This document shows positions 1 through 7,769 of a DNA stretch of 64,000 bases, piece after piece. The stretch spans positions 2,976,001 through 3,040,000 of the forward strand of contig NZ_CP192260.1 of the NCBI RefSeq assembly GCF_050574275.1, given 5' to 3'. The stretch is from Virgibacillus_F flavescens. GTDB taxonomy: Bacteria; Bacillota; Bacilli; Bacillales; Amphibacillaceae. The notes beneath the pieces were generated by a model that was not told where the DNA came from, ran no database searches, and was given only the letters and a program-made list of their open reading frames with translations. Position 1 is the first letter of the stretch. Every line of letters starts with the position of its first letter. The translations under genes and the position numbers were made by a program.

Positions 1-623
1 AAAAGTTCTCTACTATTTTCTTTTGCTAAAAAAAGCGCAGAAAGGTCGTCAAAGTAGCAAGTAAACACAAATTCTTCATCTATATCGGTAATAAGTATGG
101 GTCCTTTACATAACGGAATAACAGTTTCTCTATTTAAATCTTCAATTTTATAGATTCCTTCTTCACCGTGTATTGTAGAATATTGTATTTTCTGTGCCCC
201 TTTAGAAGTTAATACAGACAAAATATTGTTCATTAAAAGCAATGGAAATTCATCTGATAAAGGGCTAAAGATATTTTCATTTAAACAATCCTCTAATTGT
301 TTAACCAAGTCCGGCCGTCGGTATATTTCTCTTCCCCTGCATAAAGTAAATTCCCCTATAGCAGCCTTTGATACATTTGCAATGGTATCAAATCCGCCCA
401 TTTCTCTTATCTCTTCCCAATATAGACAACTTCCAAAGTTAAGAATTTCCTCGTTAGTTGGATAATTTAATGTAGTATCTTCATTTTTTTTAGGTATAAA
501 ATCATCCGACATTTTAATAAAAGGATAAAAAATATCTGCTGCAAACTTGTACTCAGAAGGTATTAAACTTAACAATGGAACCTGTTCTGGATCTTCTTCA
601 CCAATTGGATAAAAAAATTCCAT
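1..623 (-). CDS. hypothetical protein (DUF2711-like), truncated by window edge
   Basis: An open frame begins at the ATG at 623 (MEFFYPIGEEDPEQ) and stays open for 207 codons to base 1, so the C-terminus lies outside the window. The ATG is preceded by GGAAGGAGAGGG, a good ribosome binding site. No signal peptide or membrane segment is visible. The charged, aromatic-rich sequence (SCLYWEEIREMGGFDTIANVSKAAI near residues 70-95, given here only by its ends SCLYWEEI and NVSKAAI) resembles the uncharacterised DUF2711 proteins of Bacillaceae. That resemblance is from memory and has not been searched. No function is known, and no operon partner is visible because the next gene upstream is about 50 bases away and of unrelated type. 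Confidence 0.6.
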   Translation of the reverse strand, partial: MEFFYPIGEEDPEQVPLLSLIPSEYKFAADIFYPFIKMSDDFIPKKNEDTTLNYPTNEEILNFGSCLYWEEIREMGGFDTIANVSKAAIGEFTLCRGREIYRRPDLVKQLEDCLNENIFSPLSDEFPLLLMNNILSVLTSKGAQKIQYSTIHGEEGIYKIEDLNRETVIPLCKGPILITDIDEEFVFTCYFDDLSALFLAKENSREL

Positions 624-675
624 TCTTTTCCCTCTCCTTCCTTTTTACACATAAATCCTTTAACACGACAGAGAA

Positions 676-900
676 TTAAAAAGTATAAATGGCAACAAAT
701 AAGAGGAACGTTGATGCAAGAATAGAGATTATCGCGTTAGTTTTCTTTTTTGCTTGTAACTCCACCAGTCCTCCAACCATGATAAGTATACTTAGGAACA
801 ATATCATTAGTGGCAGAAACTCAAAGTTTTTAGTAATAAGTACATAAACAGCAATAGCAATTACAATTACTGATAAAATAATTCTTGATATTTTTAACAC
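676..900 (-). CDS. small membrane protein, DUF3953-like
   Basis: This 74-residue protein has three hydrophobic segments and almost no soluble part (MLKISRIILSVIVIAIAVY at the N-terminus, then FLPLMILFLSILIMVGGL, then IISILASTFLLFVAIYTF). I place the start at the GTG at 900 because AGGAAGGAG stands 7 bases before it; the longer frame from 945 has no ribosome binding site. The pattern of a short helix, a NFEFLP turn and a G-L-x-E-L motif fits the small DUF3953 membrane proteins of Bacillus. Function is unknown. It lies directly downstream of another small membrane protein gene (46 bases), so the two are probably co-transcribed. Confidence 0.7.
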   Translation of the reverse strand: MLKISRIILSVIVIAIAVYVLITKNFEFLPLMILFLSILIMVGGLVELQAKKKTNAIISILASTFLLFVAIYTF

Positions 901-945
901 TTTAATCTCCTTCCTGTCCTTAATTGAAAAATTTCTGCACTTCAC

Positions 946-1194
946 TTATGCTGTTCTAAAAGCCATAAAAATCGCAGAAATCATTATACAAAGCAAGCCA
1001 ATAAGTACCAGATTCTTACCCTTTTCACTCTTGAAAAATAGATATGTAAATCCTACATAAATAACAGCACTAACAGAATAAAAGATTATACCAGATAGTA
1101 ATTTTTCGCTAGTGTAATTGCCGAAGAAAAGAAGTAAAATTACTATTGGATATGATAGTAAAGCAATCAGGTAGTGGAGTTTATTTGTTTCCAC
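946..1194 (-). CDS. small membrane protein, unknown
   Basis: This is an 82-residue, three-helix hydrophobic protein. It starts at a GTG (1194) with AAGGAGG six bases upstream, which makes translation convincing. Segments near residues 8-24, 34-54 and 62-79 are hydrophobic, and a short basic loop (KSEKGKN) lies between the last two. I recognise no family. It sits 23 bases after the tubby-like gene and 46 before the DUF3953-like gene, all on the minus strand, so it is probably part of one small operon of envelope proteins. Confidence 0.65.
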   Translation of the reverse strand: METNKLHYLIALLSYPIVILLLFFGNYTSEKLLSGIIFYSVSAVIYVGFTYLFFKSEKGKNLVLIGLLCIMISAIFMAFRTA

Positions 1195-1217
1195 CTAAGC
1201 CCTCCTTGAGTGAAAAG

Positions 1218-1883
1218 TTATTTATAACATTTAATTATTTCATATATACAAGCTAATAATAGGATTGGTAACGCATCGTCTTGATTATCAATGAATACAT
1301 GACGAGGTGGTAATTTGCCATAACTGGAAATATGAGAAATTTGGGTTCCACTTTGATGAAAATAGATTGAAGAATTTCCATCTTTTGTGACATTTATGAT
1401 CTCATTTTTATAGGGAAATGATAGGATATTATTGGACATCATTTTCCTGTCACTATTTATCATAAACGTTTCTTCCCCATCATCTTTAGAGAATACCTTT
1501 ACTGCCCATCTGCTTTGCAATAAATCTTTTTTCTCTCTAAGTTTATGTATGCTTATTTTCAAATCTCCGTTAGTATTTTCACTATAAAAATCCACAAAAT
1601 AATTAGGCAGCACGAATGACAGCAGCATTTGAAAAAAATTGTCAAATTCTCTTTTGATATAGCCTACATAGTTCGCTTTCAAATCAATTATCTCTACTCG
1701 TTTTGTCATCACGATAATTGGATTTTCTGTATAAGAACCTTTACTCCCGATCACACCATCACCTGTTGCAGTTGAATCTTTCTTATCCCTAGTTAACCAA
1801 TGTGTAATAATAATAAATAATAGAAAAACAGTACATGCTGTCCATAAAAACCATTCCGGGACAGATTCTGCTCCGTACGTCAC
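1218..1883 (-). CDS. membrane-anchored tubby C-terminal-like (LURP-one-related) protein
   Basis: The 221-residue protein has one N-terminal transmembrane segment (about residues 10-27, WFLWTACTVFLLFIIITHW) followed by a short linker and a soluble domain. The soluble part alternates short hydrophobic strands with charged turns and ends in a buried hydrophobic helix (LPILLLACIYEIIK). That layout is the signature of tubby C-terminal-like or LURP-one-related domains, which are beta-barrels around a central helix, and another such protein occurs at 23475-23990. In eukaryotes such domains bind phosphoinositides or act as scramblases; bacterial roles are not established. The fold call is inferred from pattern only. 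It heads a run of small membrane protein genes on the same strand. Confidence 0.5.
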   Translation of the reverse strand: MTYGAESVPEWFLWTACTVFLLFIIITHWLTRDKKDSTATGDGVIGSKGSYTENPIIVMTKRVEIIDLKANYVGYIKREFDNFFQMLLSFVLPNYFVDFYSENTNGDLKISIHKLREKKDLLQSRWAVKVFSKDDGEETFMINSDRKMMSNNILSFPYKNEIINVTKDGNSSIYFHQSGTQISHISSYGKLPPRHVFIDNQDDALPILLLACIYEIIKCYK

Positions 1884-1937
1884 CCATATTCACCTCTATT
1901 TTGTTTTGAAAGTCGAATGACTCCCATAACCACACTT

Positions 1938-2147
1938 TTACTGACTTGCCTTTTCATTCTTTTCTTTCCTTTTCTTAGCTTCAATGTGGTAGAAGAGGTA
2001 GGTGACGCTAAATAATGCAATTAGCCCAAAAATAATTGCAGCACTATCTTGCTTTGAGTTATTAAAATTAATAAAACTAGTTAACAGGTTCACAATTACA
2101 AAAAATAGTAAGATCCAATGGATATGATTGGAAATAAACTTAAACAA
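1938..2147 (-). CDS. small two-helix membrane protein
   Basis: A 69-residue protein starts at the TTG at 2147, with GAAGGAGG nine bases upstream. Two hydrophobic segments (about residues 9-26 and 35-53) are followed by a very basic tail (EAKKRKEKNEKASQ), so the C-terminus is probably cytoplasmic. I recognise no family. It is the first gene of the minus-strand cluster 2147 to 676, and the repeat element at 2265-2450 lies just upstream of it. Confidence 0.6.
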   Translation of the reverse strand: MFKFISNHIHWILLFFVIVNLLTSFINFNNSKQDSAAIIFGLIALFSVTYLFYHIEAKKRKEKNEKASQ

Positions 2148-2264
2148 GAAATTCTTCCTCCTTCAAAAACCCATCAATTCATATATATTCTCATTAACTA
2201 TCGTAACATAAATATTCTGAATTCGTTACTAAATAACTTAAAAGACAAACCTGAACATCATGAA

Positions 2265-2450
2265 AATATTTTAAGTGCAGACACTAAGCGTAACTCTTGT
2301 GGGAACAGCGCGAGCTGAAGAACCCGGAAGTAAGTGTTTTTTGCTTTCTGAGGCTTCTGAAGCCGAGCCCACGGAAAGCGAAGTATTTTGACGAAGCGAT
2401 TGCCACAGCAAAAAATCCGAACGATATCGAATGAATCGTTCGGATCATGC
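2265..2450. repeat. degenerate copy of a dispersed ~200-290 bp intergenic repeat
   Basis: This gene-free stretch is related to the longer element at 32588-32880. The block from about 2368 to 2405 (CCCACGGAAAGCGAAG...GACGAAGCGATTGCCA) is base-for-base the same as the block in the second copy, and both copies then continue into the AATCCGAACGA arm of a hairpin. The left end with the GGCTGGGACAAA terminal inverted repeat is missing here, so this copy is truncated or decayed. It separates the small-membrane-protein cluster from the BceAB genes and supplies the latter with a terminator. Confidence 0.75.
2415..2445 (-). terminator. rho-independent terminator of the bce-type operon
   Basis: Reading the minus strand, ATCCGAACGAT and ATCGTTCGGAT form an 11-bp perfect stem around a 9-base loop, followed at once by TTTTTTGC. 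It lies 12 bases after the stop of the permease gene. The hairpin is the 3' end of the dispersed repeat, so the terminator appears to have been provided by the repeat. Confidence 0.85.
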
Positions 2451-2456
2451 TAAACC

Positions 2457-4346
2457 TTATATCACTGACTTAATCTGCTTCGTATACAAATATCGTACGA
2501 TTAGAAAATATACAATCTGGATCAGCAGAAATCCGCCTAATATGAGACTTGATTCTTTCATCAGATTATAATCAAAAAAGTGAGAGAGCGCAGTTAGTGC
2601 AACTGCTCCATGAATTAGAGCAACTACAATTGGCGCAAAGAATAAAATCGCTGTTTGTCTGTTAATCACTTTTCCAAGCTCGCCACCAGTCAATCCCATT
2701 TTGGAAATGGATGCGAACTTCGTCTTGTCATCGCCCAAATCAGAGTATAAGCGGAAGTACAAAAAACTGCCTGCTGATACAAAAAACACGATGCCGATAA
2801 ACAATCCGATGAATAAAATGGGTCCATAGCTTTTGTTGATCATATAGATAATGGAATCGACCGCTTGGAGCTGGTAAGGTGGAATTTTTTCACGCAACTC
2901 TAATCCCGCTTCAATCACAGCATCTTTTTGACCACCAGCAGCCTTCCAAACTGCGTACCGATCTACACTGGTCGGTTGAGGAAGTTTCGCGTAAGCCTCA
3001 TCTGACACAATATAATAGGAACGCAATTCAGGTAAGACATTTGTCTCAATTTTTCGGGAAGGTTGAATGACTTCTCCATTCTCCAGTTTCAATGATTCGT
3101 TCATTAGCTGATCATTAGTATTGGGATTTTGAATCATAGTCATTTGCTCGGTTACGACGATCGCCTCGTTTTCTGCAACTTCAATTGGTTCTTCACCTGA
3201 TGCAGATGCGAATCGATTGTACATGGATTCATTGGCAATTAGTACGCGGTCGTCCTCAGCTATTTTATAATATTTCAGTTCACCAGTAGCTTGTTTTGCT
3301 TCGATCTGCTTCTTACTCAGTGTGTCTTTTATTTCCGCTACGTCTTTCCTGACATCTTCATCCTTCACGTCTTCCGTTGCGGAATAAATAAAACCGTACG
3401 GGCTTGCTTCTTTAAGCCCGCCTGTTAAATAGGTCTGGGATCCAAATAATGTTCCGATTGCGCTGAACGCTACGGTTGAAATAATGGCTACCATGAAAAA
3501 AGTGCGGGCATTGTCCTTCATGCGAAATGACAAGTCAGAAAGAAGAATCATATTCGTCTTCTTCCAGAAGATTCCCTTACGTTTTTTTAACCGGTTAATG
3601 ACAAATACACTTAGCTGGGTGAAAAATAAATACGTTCCAACTGTTACTACGATTATGACGGGAACCATCACATACATAACGTAAAGCCCTTGGGCAACAA
3701 CCGCCGTCACGTATCCAGCAAGCAGCAGTACTGCAGCAATAATCGTCAGCACCAATGAAGCTTTAGGTTCCTTCTTAGGTTTCTGGCTGCCCTTAATCAA
3801 TTCGGATAATTTATTTGACCGAAGAAAGAAAGTTACGAAAAACGAAATGATTAGAAACAGCAACAGAAAAGAGACAAAGGTTATCACAATCGCCCAGATT
3901 GGAAAATAAAAGTTGAGTGCCTCTTCAATAACTAGTACGTTTTCAGCTACTAATAGAATAGCTTTAGCAAATAATAACCCTAGCCCGATTCCAATCACCG
4001 TTGCAGCCAGTCCAATCAGCATATTTTCCAGAAATACCATTGCTCGGATCTGCTTGACAGACATCCCTTGCAGCAATAACAATCCAAATTCCTTTTTCCT
4101 TGATTGCAGAAACGAACTCATCGAATAAAGGACAAAGAACAGCGAAAACACATAGATAATTCCACCAGATACGCCCATACCGTACAACGCTTGCCAATTC
4201 ATTCCTGCTCCCGTGAACGCTGGGTGAAACGCGAAGATTGCAAAGGTGAAAAAGACCATGACGGTGAACATGCTGCTTAGAAAATACGCTGCATATAACC
4301 GCTTGTTGCGCATGACATTGTTAGCTACGAACTGACGAAAAGTCAT
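2457..4346 (-). CDS. BceB-type ABC transporter permease (peptide-antibiotic sensing/detoxification)
   Basis: The protein is 629 residues with ten predicted membrane segments: one near residues 19-41, six more in the first half, then a hydrophilic extracytoplasmic domain of about 200 residues (from SQTYLTGGL to VDSIIYMINKSYGP), then three C-terminal segments. This 1+6+3 layout with a large loop between helices 7 and 8 is diagnostic of BceB-family FtsX-fold permeases. These form the sensor and pump for bacitracin-like or lantibiotic-type peptides with their histidine kinase. I use the ATG at 4346, which has TTGGAGG eight bases upstream; an in-frame extension to 4490 exists but has no ribosome binding site. 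The gene overlaps the ATPase gene by 26 bases and so is translationally coupled. Which antibiotic it senses cannot be read from sequence. Confidence 0.9.
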   Translation of the reverse strand: MTFRQFVANNVMRNKRLYAAYFLSSMFTVMVFFTFAIFAFHPAFTGAGMNWQALYGMGVSGGIIYVFSLFFVLYSMSSFLQSRKKEFGLLLLQGMSVKQIRAMVFLENMLIGLAATVIGIGLGLLFAKAILLVAENVLVIEEALNFYFPIWAIVITFVSFLLLFLIISFFVTFFLRSNKLSELIKGSQKPKKEPKASLVLTIIAAVLLLAGYVTAVVAQGLYVMYVMVPVIIVVTVGTYLFFTQLSVFVINRLKKRKGIFWKKTNMILLSDLSFRMKDNARTFFMVAIISTVAFSAIGTLFGSQTYLTGGLKEASPYGFIYSATEDVKDEDVRKDVAEIKDTLSKKQIEAKQATGELKYYKIAEDDRVLIANESMYNRFASASGEEPIEVAENEAIVVTEQMTMIQNPNTNDQLMNESLKLENGEVIQPSRKIETNVLPELRSYYIVSDEAYAKLPQPTSVDRYAVWKAAGGQKDAVIEAGLELREKIPPYQLQAVDSIIYMINKSYGPILFIGLFIGIVFFVSAGSFLYFRLYSDLGDDKTKFASISKMGLTGGELGKVINRQTAILFFAPIVVALIHGAVALTALSHFFDYNLMKESSLILGGFLLIQIVYFLIVRYLYTKQIKSVI

Positions 4347-5085
4347 TGTCATTCCCTCCAAGCAGCGAAAGCGTATCAATAATCTTCTGGAAAAATGCCT
4401 GGCGACTGTCTCCCTGGTGTATTTCTGAGTAGAACTTTCCATCACGAATGAACACCACACGGTCACAATAGCAGGCCGCCTGCGCATCATGTGTCACAAG
4501 CATCATCGTTGTCTTCTCTTTCTGATTAAGCGAAACAAGCATTTCCATCACGTCTTTGGACGCCTTTGAATCAAGGTTTCCTGTCGGTTCATCGGCAAGC
4601 AGCAGTTTAGGTGTATGAATCATCGCACGGGCAATGGCAGCACGCTGCGCCTGACCACCAGAAATTTCATACGTTCGTTTGTTCAAAATAGAAGTAATGC
4701 CAAGTGTCGCAGCAATCGTCTCCACTTTCTCTTCCATTTCTTTCACCTTTTTTCCATCAAGCGTTAACGGTAGTACAATATTCTCTTTGACCGTCAGCGT
4801 TTGAAGCAGGTTGTAGTCCTGAAACACAAATCCAAGCTCGCGTCTGCGGAACTGCGCCAATTGATTTTTGCCCAATTCGTATGGATTACTCCCCTCGACA
4901 AGAATGTTTCCCGTAGTTGGTTCATCGATTGTTGCAATCAGATTCAGCAGAGTCGTTTTCCCGCTTCCCGATGGGCCCATGATGCCAACAAACTCTCCGG
5001 ATTCAATATCCAGATTAATATCTGTTAATGCCTTGTATGCAATTTTCCCGTCATAAACTTTACTGACCTGTTTTACCTTTAACAT
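4321..5085 (-). CDS. BceA-type ABC transporter ATP-binding protein
   Basis: The 254-residue ATPase has a Walker A motif (GPSGSGKT, about residue 37), Q-loop (VFQDYN), ABC signature (SGGQAQR, about residue 143) and Walker B with catalytic Glu (LLLADEPTG), then a His-loop (VTHD). It belongs to the MacB/BceA class of ATPases that pair with FtsX-fold permeases. Of two adjacent ATGs I take the one at 5085, seven bases after AAGGGG. Upstream lies its own promoter with a BceR-type site. Downstream the permease gene overlaps it. The inferred role is to power removal of peptide antibiotics from their lipid target and to signal flux to the kinase encoded upstream. Confidence 0.92.
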   Translation of the reverse strand: MLKVKQVSKVYDGKIAYKALTDINLDIESGEFVGIMGPSGSGKTTLLNLIATIDEPTTGNILVEGSNPYELGKNQLAQFRRRELGFVFQDYNLLQTLTVKENIVLPLTLDGKKVKEMEEKVETIAATLGITSILNKRTYEISGGQAQRAAIARAMIHTPKLLLADEPTGNLDSKASKDVMEMLVSLNQKEKTTMMLVTHDAQAACYCDRVVFIRDGKFYSEIHQGDSRQAFFQKIIDTLSLLGGNDNDFSSVRS

Positions 5086-5117
5086 GTTCATTCCCCTTTT
5101 CCTAAGCTTCTAGTAAC

Positions 5118-5181
5118 AGTATAGGGTTAATGTCGCATAGGAGCGATTGAATATCCTTTCAGAATGCTTACACGTTTGTAA
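5118..5181 (-). promoter_or_regulatory. BceR-type operator and activator-dependent promoter of the transporter genes
   Basis: An inverted repeat TTACA-CGTT-TGTAA at 5168-5181 matches the published BceR-like binding consensus TNACA-N4-TGTAA exactly. About 45 bases downstream on the minus strand is a TATACT -10 box (5118-5123) with no recognisable -35 box, as expected for a response-regulator-activated promoter. It sits in the 101-base gap between the kinase and ATPase genes. The transporter is therefore probably induced by the regulator encoded just upstream. Confidence 0.75.
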
Positions 5182-5186
5182 GGGAA

Positions 5187-6179
5187 CTAAACCGTTTGTG
5201 ATGGGGAGAAACAAATTCTGAACGTCGTACCAGTGCCTGCTGAAGATTCAACTTCAAGCGTATGACCCAAATAGTCAGCAACTTCTTTTACTAAGAAAAG
5301 CCCCATCCCTGTCGATTCACGAAATACTCGTCCATTGTCGCCGGTAAAGAACGCCTGATAAATGCGCTTCAGGTCGTGTTTTGGAATTCCTATGCCGAAG
5401 TCCATAATTTCGATTACTGCACCTTGATCCTTTTTATCTAAAGAAATTTCGATTCGTTTACTTTTTCCTGTTGAATATTTGACGGCATTTTGAATGATTT
5501 GATTTACCATAAAAAATACCCATTTCTCATCTGTTTCCACGGATAGGTCAGCGTCCTTAACCTGCAGATGAGGATACACATGGTTGCGAATATAAAGACG
5601 CTTGTTATCCCGGTTGACTTCATGAAGCAGCTTTTCGAGCGACACCTGCTTGATATGAAAATCGTCCTGAATCGTTCGCAGACGTGCCATATTTAACACG
5701 GTATGTAAGCCATTTTTCATCCGCTCGGTTTCTTCCCTGATATTTGATGACTCTGGCTCGTCGAGGTTTTGTGCAGTCAGTTCAATAACCGATAGAGGTG
5801 TTTTCATCTGGTGTACCCACCGATCCATAAACTTTAAATGCTCTGCCTGGGCATCCTCCGCATCCATCAATTGATTCATGTACAGCTTGTACTGATTTTT
5901 CGTATAGTGATCCAGTGCCTTTCCAATTCCTGCAGAATCTGTAGTTTCCAGTAATTCCGAGAGTCCAAGCGCTTTACTGGAAAGTTTTTTATAAAAATTT
6001 CGCCGGGTGTAGTAGTGAAATAACAGATAACAAAACAGTAAGAAGAATCCAATCAAAAATCCGTAGAGCATCAGCGAATAATTGCGAAATCCGCTTAAGT
6101 AAAGCAATAAAAAGAAAAAGGAAAATTGCACACACTGAACAACGATCAGCAGAATGTGTTCTTTAAGAAACAACCGCAT
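5187..6179 (-). CDS. BceS-type intramembrane-sensing histidine kinase
   Basis: The 330-residue kinase has two N-terminal membrane helices (about residues 8-30 and 36-56) with almost no extracellular loop, the hallmark of intramembrane-sensing kinases that rely on a BceAB transporter for signal input. The H-box is MDRWVHQMKTPLSVIEL with phosphoacceptor His123. The N-box (NQIIQNAVKYS), G1 (DFGIGIP) and G2 (GMGLFLVK) of the HATPase domain follow. Its start codon overlaps the response-regulator stop codon in TAATG, so the two are translationally coupled. The partner transporter lies immediately downstream. Confidence 0.92.
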   Translation of the reverse strand: MRLFLKEHILLIVVQCVQFSFFFLLLYLSGFRNYSLMLYGFLIGFFLLFCYLLFHYYTRRNFYKKLSSKALGLSELLETTDSAGIGKALDHYTKNQYKLYMNQLMDAEDAQAEHLKFMDRWVHQMKTPLSVIELTAQNLDEPESSNIREETERMKNGLHTVLNMARLRTIQDDFHIKQVSLEKLLHEVNRDNKRLYIRNHVYPHLQVKDADLSVETDEKWVFFMVNQIIQNAVKYSTGKSKRIEISLDKKDQGAVIEIMDFGIGIPKHDLKRIYQAFFTGDNGRVFRESTGMGLFLVKEVADYLGHTLEVESSAGTGTTFRICFSPSQTV

Positions 6180-6880
6180 TATGGCCGCTCCTTCCAGGTA
6201 ACACGAAGACGATAGCCTGCTCCCCTGACAGTCTCAACAGCATCATCAATCGCCAGATCCTGGAACTTCTTCCGTACCCGCGACATATTGACATTCAGTG
6301 TATTTTCATCCACATACGCCAGTTCATCCCATAGCTTCTCGAGCAAATCCTCCCTGCCAGCAACTCGCGGATAACGTTCCATCAAGACAGAGATAATGTC
6401 ACATTCATTTTTTGTAAGCAGAATCGTCTTTCCAGCAAAGCGGAGTTCAAACCGCTCCGGATAAAGCTTTACACCCTCCACTTCCAGGAACCTTTCCTGC
6501 TGGCTTCCAGCATATTCTCCGTACGCCCTGCGCAGCTGACTACGAATTTTTGCAATAACGATATCCGGGTGAAACGGTTTCGTGATATAGTCATCGCCAC
6601 CATTCTCAAGCGCCATCACCTGGTCCATCTCACCAGTACGAGCCGAAATAAAAATCACCGGACAGGTGGATTCCCCTCTTATCTGACGGCACCAATAAAA
6701 TCCATCAAAATACGGCAGATTGATATCAAGCAAGACAAGCTGTGGTTTATGTTCATGGAATGTATCCATAATCGTTTCAAAATTAGTTACGACAACTACC
6801 GGAAACCCATATTTCGTTATATATGATTCTAAATGTGCAGCAATTTTTGGGTCATCTTCAATAACCATAATTTTTTCCAT
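6179..6880 (-). CDS. BceR-type OmpR/PhoB-family response regulator
   Basis: The protein is about 233 residues. It has a receiver domain with acidic pocket (IEDD), phospho-acceptor Asp in LVLLDINLPYFDG (about residue 52), conserved Thr/Ser (FISAR) and Lys (TKPF). A winged-helix DNA-binding domain follows (about 130-230), ending in the typical VRGAGYRL. The second of two adjacent ATGs has the better spacing (seven bases) from AAGGAG. It is the first gene of the four-gene module and is inferred to activate the transporter promoter at 5118-5181 through the TTACA-N4-TGTAA site. Confidence 0.92.
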   Translation of the reverse strand: MEKIMVIEDDPKIAAHLESYITKYGFPVVVVTNFETIMDTFHEHKPQLVLLDINLPYFDGFYWCRQIRGESTCPVIFISARTGEMDQVMALENGGDDYITKPFHPDIVIAKIRSQLRRAYGEYAGSQQERFLEVEGVKLYPERFELRFAGKTILLTKNECDIISVLMERYPRVAGREDLLEKLWDELAYVDENTLNVNMSRVRKKFQDLAIDDAVETVRGAGYRLRVTWKERP

Positions 6881-6916
6881 CATACTGCTCCTTTATTTAC
6901 AATTTTAGACATTTTG

Positions 6917-6922
6917 ATTATA
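6917..6922 (-). promoter_or_regulatory. -10 box of the regulator-kinase genes
   Basis: The minus strand carries a consensus TATAAT 34 bases before the response-regulator start. I see no good -35 hexamer at 17 bases, so this is a weak or regulated promoter call. Confidence 0.45.
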
Positions 6923-6954
6923 ACAGAGATGAATGTGGAGTTGGCAGTTGCAGT

Positions 6955-6992
6955 AAAAAAAGAACCCCTGCTAGCGGAAGTTCCTTGTTCTT
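6955..6992 (-). terminator. terminator of the hypothetical gene at 7011-7328
   Basis: On the minus strand AAGAAC pairs with GTTCTT, with an inner GGAA..CC/GG paired region, and a run of seven T follows. It begins 19 bases after the stop of the upstream hypothetical gene and keeps its transcript out of the bce module. Confidence 0.65.
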
Positions 6993-7010
6993 AAAAATGA
7001 AGATATGGTT

Positions 7011-7328
7011 TTACTTCCTAGCTTCAACCCAGTTTCTTGCGACATGTATGTAATAACCTTCACTGTCTTCCTGTTTTAATTCCCGGTTTATCACAAAAGC
7101 GTTGATGAGTTTACGTGTGCTCTTGGTCCTGCCATCTACCGGCCCTTGCGTCAAGTCACTGTTTAATTGATTATAAGTGACTAAGTTTGATTCGAGTCCG
7201 CTCATAAATTCAATGATTTGATCAAAGTTCTTTTTCTTCTTCAGCTCAGCATCACTATTTTTCAGCATGAAACGTAATGAAACCTTTGCACCAGCCAGTG
7301 TAACTTTGGAGTATATTCGTTTAAACAT
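7011..7328 (-). CDS. hypothetical protein, 105 aa
   Basis: A basic, mostly helical 105-residue protein begins MFKRIYSKVTLAGAKVSLRF and has no membrane segment or recognisable catalytic motif. The N-terminal 20 residues could form an amphipathic helix. Its start follows AAGAAAGGCTG, a moderate ribosome binding site. It has a terminator immediately downstream and no close partner. I do not recognise the family. Confidence 0.55.
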   Translation of the reverse strand: MFKRIYSKVTLAGAKVSLRFMLKNSDAELKKKKNFDQIIEFMSGLESNLVTYNQLNSDLTQGPVDGRTKSTRKLINAFVINRELKQEDSEGYYIHVARNWVEARK

Positions 7329-7387
7329 ATAAACAGCCTTTCTTTGTTGTTAAATTTAATTGTTATAAATGACTAGTAAATTAGTAA

Positions 7388-7576
7388 CTATTTGTTTGTG
7401 ATTTTCTTTTTCAAAATAAATATTAGACTAGCTAATAGGCAAATTGAAAATACAATTATTGACACTATAGCCATCGTATACGTACTAACAAAATGAAACT
7501 CTAAATTCAAAAATAAACTAATGATTAACGATGGTAAAATCACAAATGAAATCATTCTTTCAATCTTTTTTTCCAT
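7388..7576 (-). CDS. small two-helix membrane protein
   Basis: A 62-residue protein has two hydrophobic helices (about residues 8-27 and 31-54) and a basic tail (ILKKKITNK). Its ribosome binding site, TAGGAG, overlaps the stop codon of the upstream small membrane protein (7587-7748), with 10 bases between the two frames, so the pair is translationally linked. Family and function are unknown. Confidence 0.55.
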   Translation of the reverse strand: MEKKIERMISFVILPSLIISLFLNLEFHFVSTYTMAIVSIIVFSICLLASLIFILKKKITNK

Positions 7577-7586
7577 GATAATGCTC

Positions 7587-7748
7587 CTAGATTTTAGAGT
7601 TGTTCGTTATTTTTCTAAATATTAACCATGTCATACTATACAACAAGATGGCGATCGCTTGATTAAAAGTCCAGGAATATAATACCAACGAAAATAATGA
7701 GATAGCTAACAGGAAGATGTAAAATAATGCATCAATTGGTATTTCCAT
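7587..7748 (-). CDS. small membrane protein, 53 aa
   Basis: An open frame starts at the ATG at 7748 with AAGGAG seven bases upstream. It encodes MEIPIDALFYIFLLAISLF, continues through a second hydrophobic helix (AIAILLYSMTWLIF), and ends RKITNNSKI. The stop codon TAG is part of the ribosome binding site of the next small membrane gene. The good ribosome binding site, the hydrophobic pattern and the coupling make it likely to be real despite its size. Confidence 0.5.
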   Translation of the reverse strand: MEIPIDALFYIFLLAISLFSLVLYSWTFNQAIAILLYSMTWLIFRKITNNSKI

Positions 7749-7769
7749 AGTAAAACTCCTTGACAGAAA

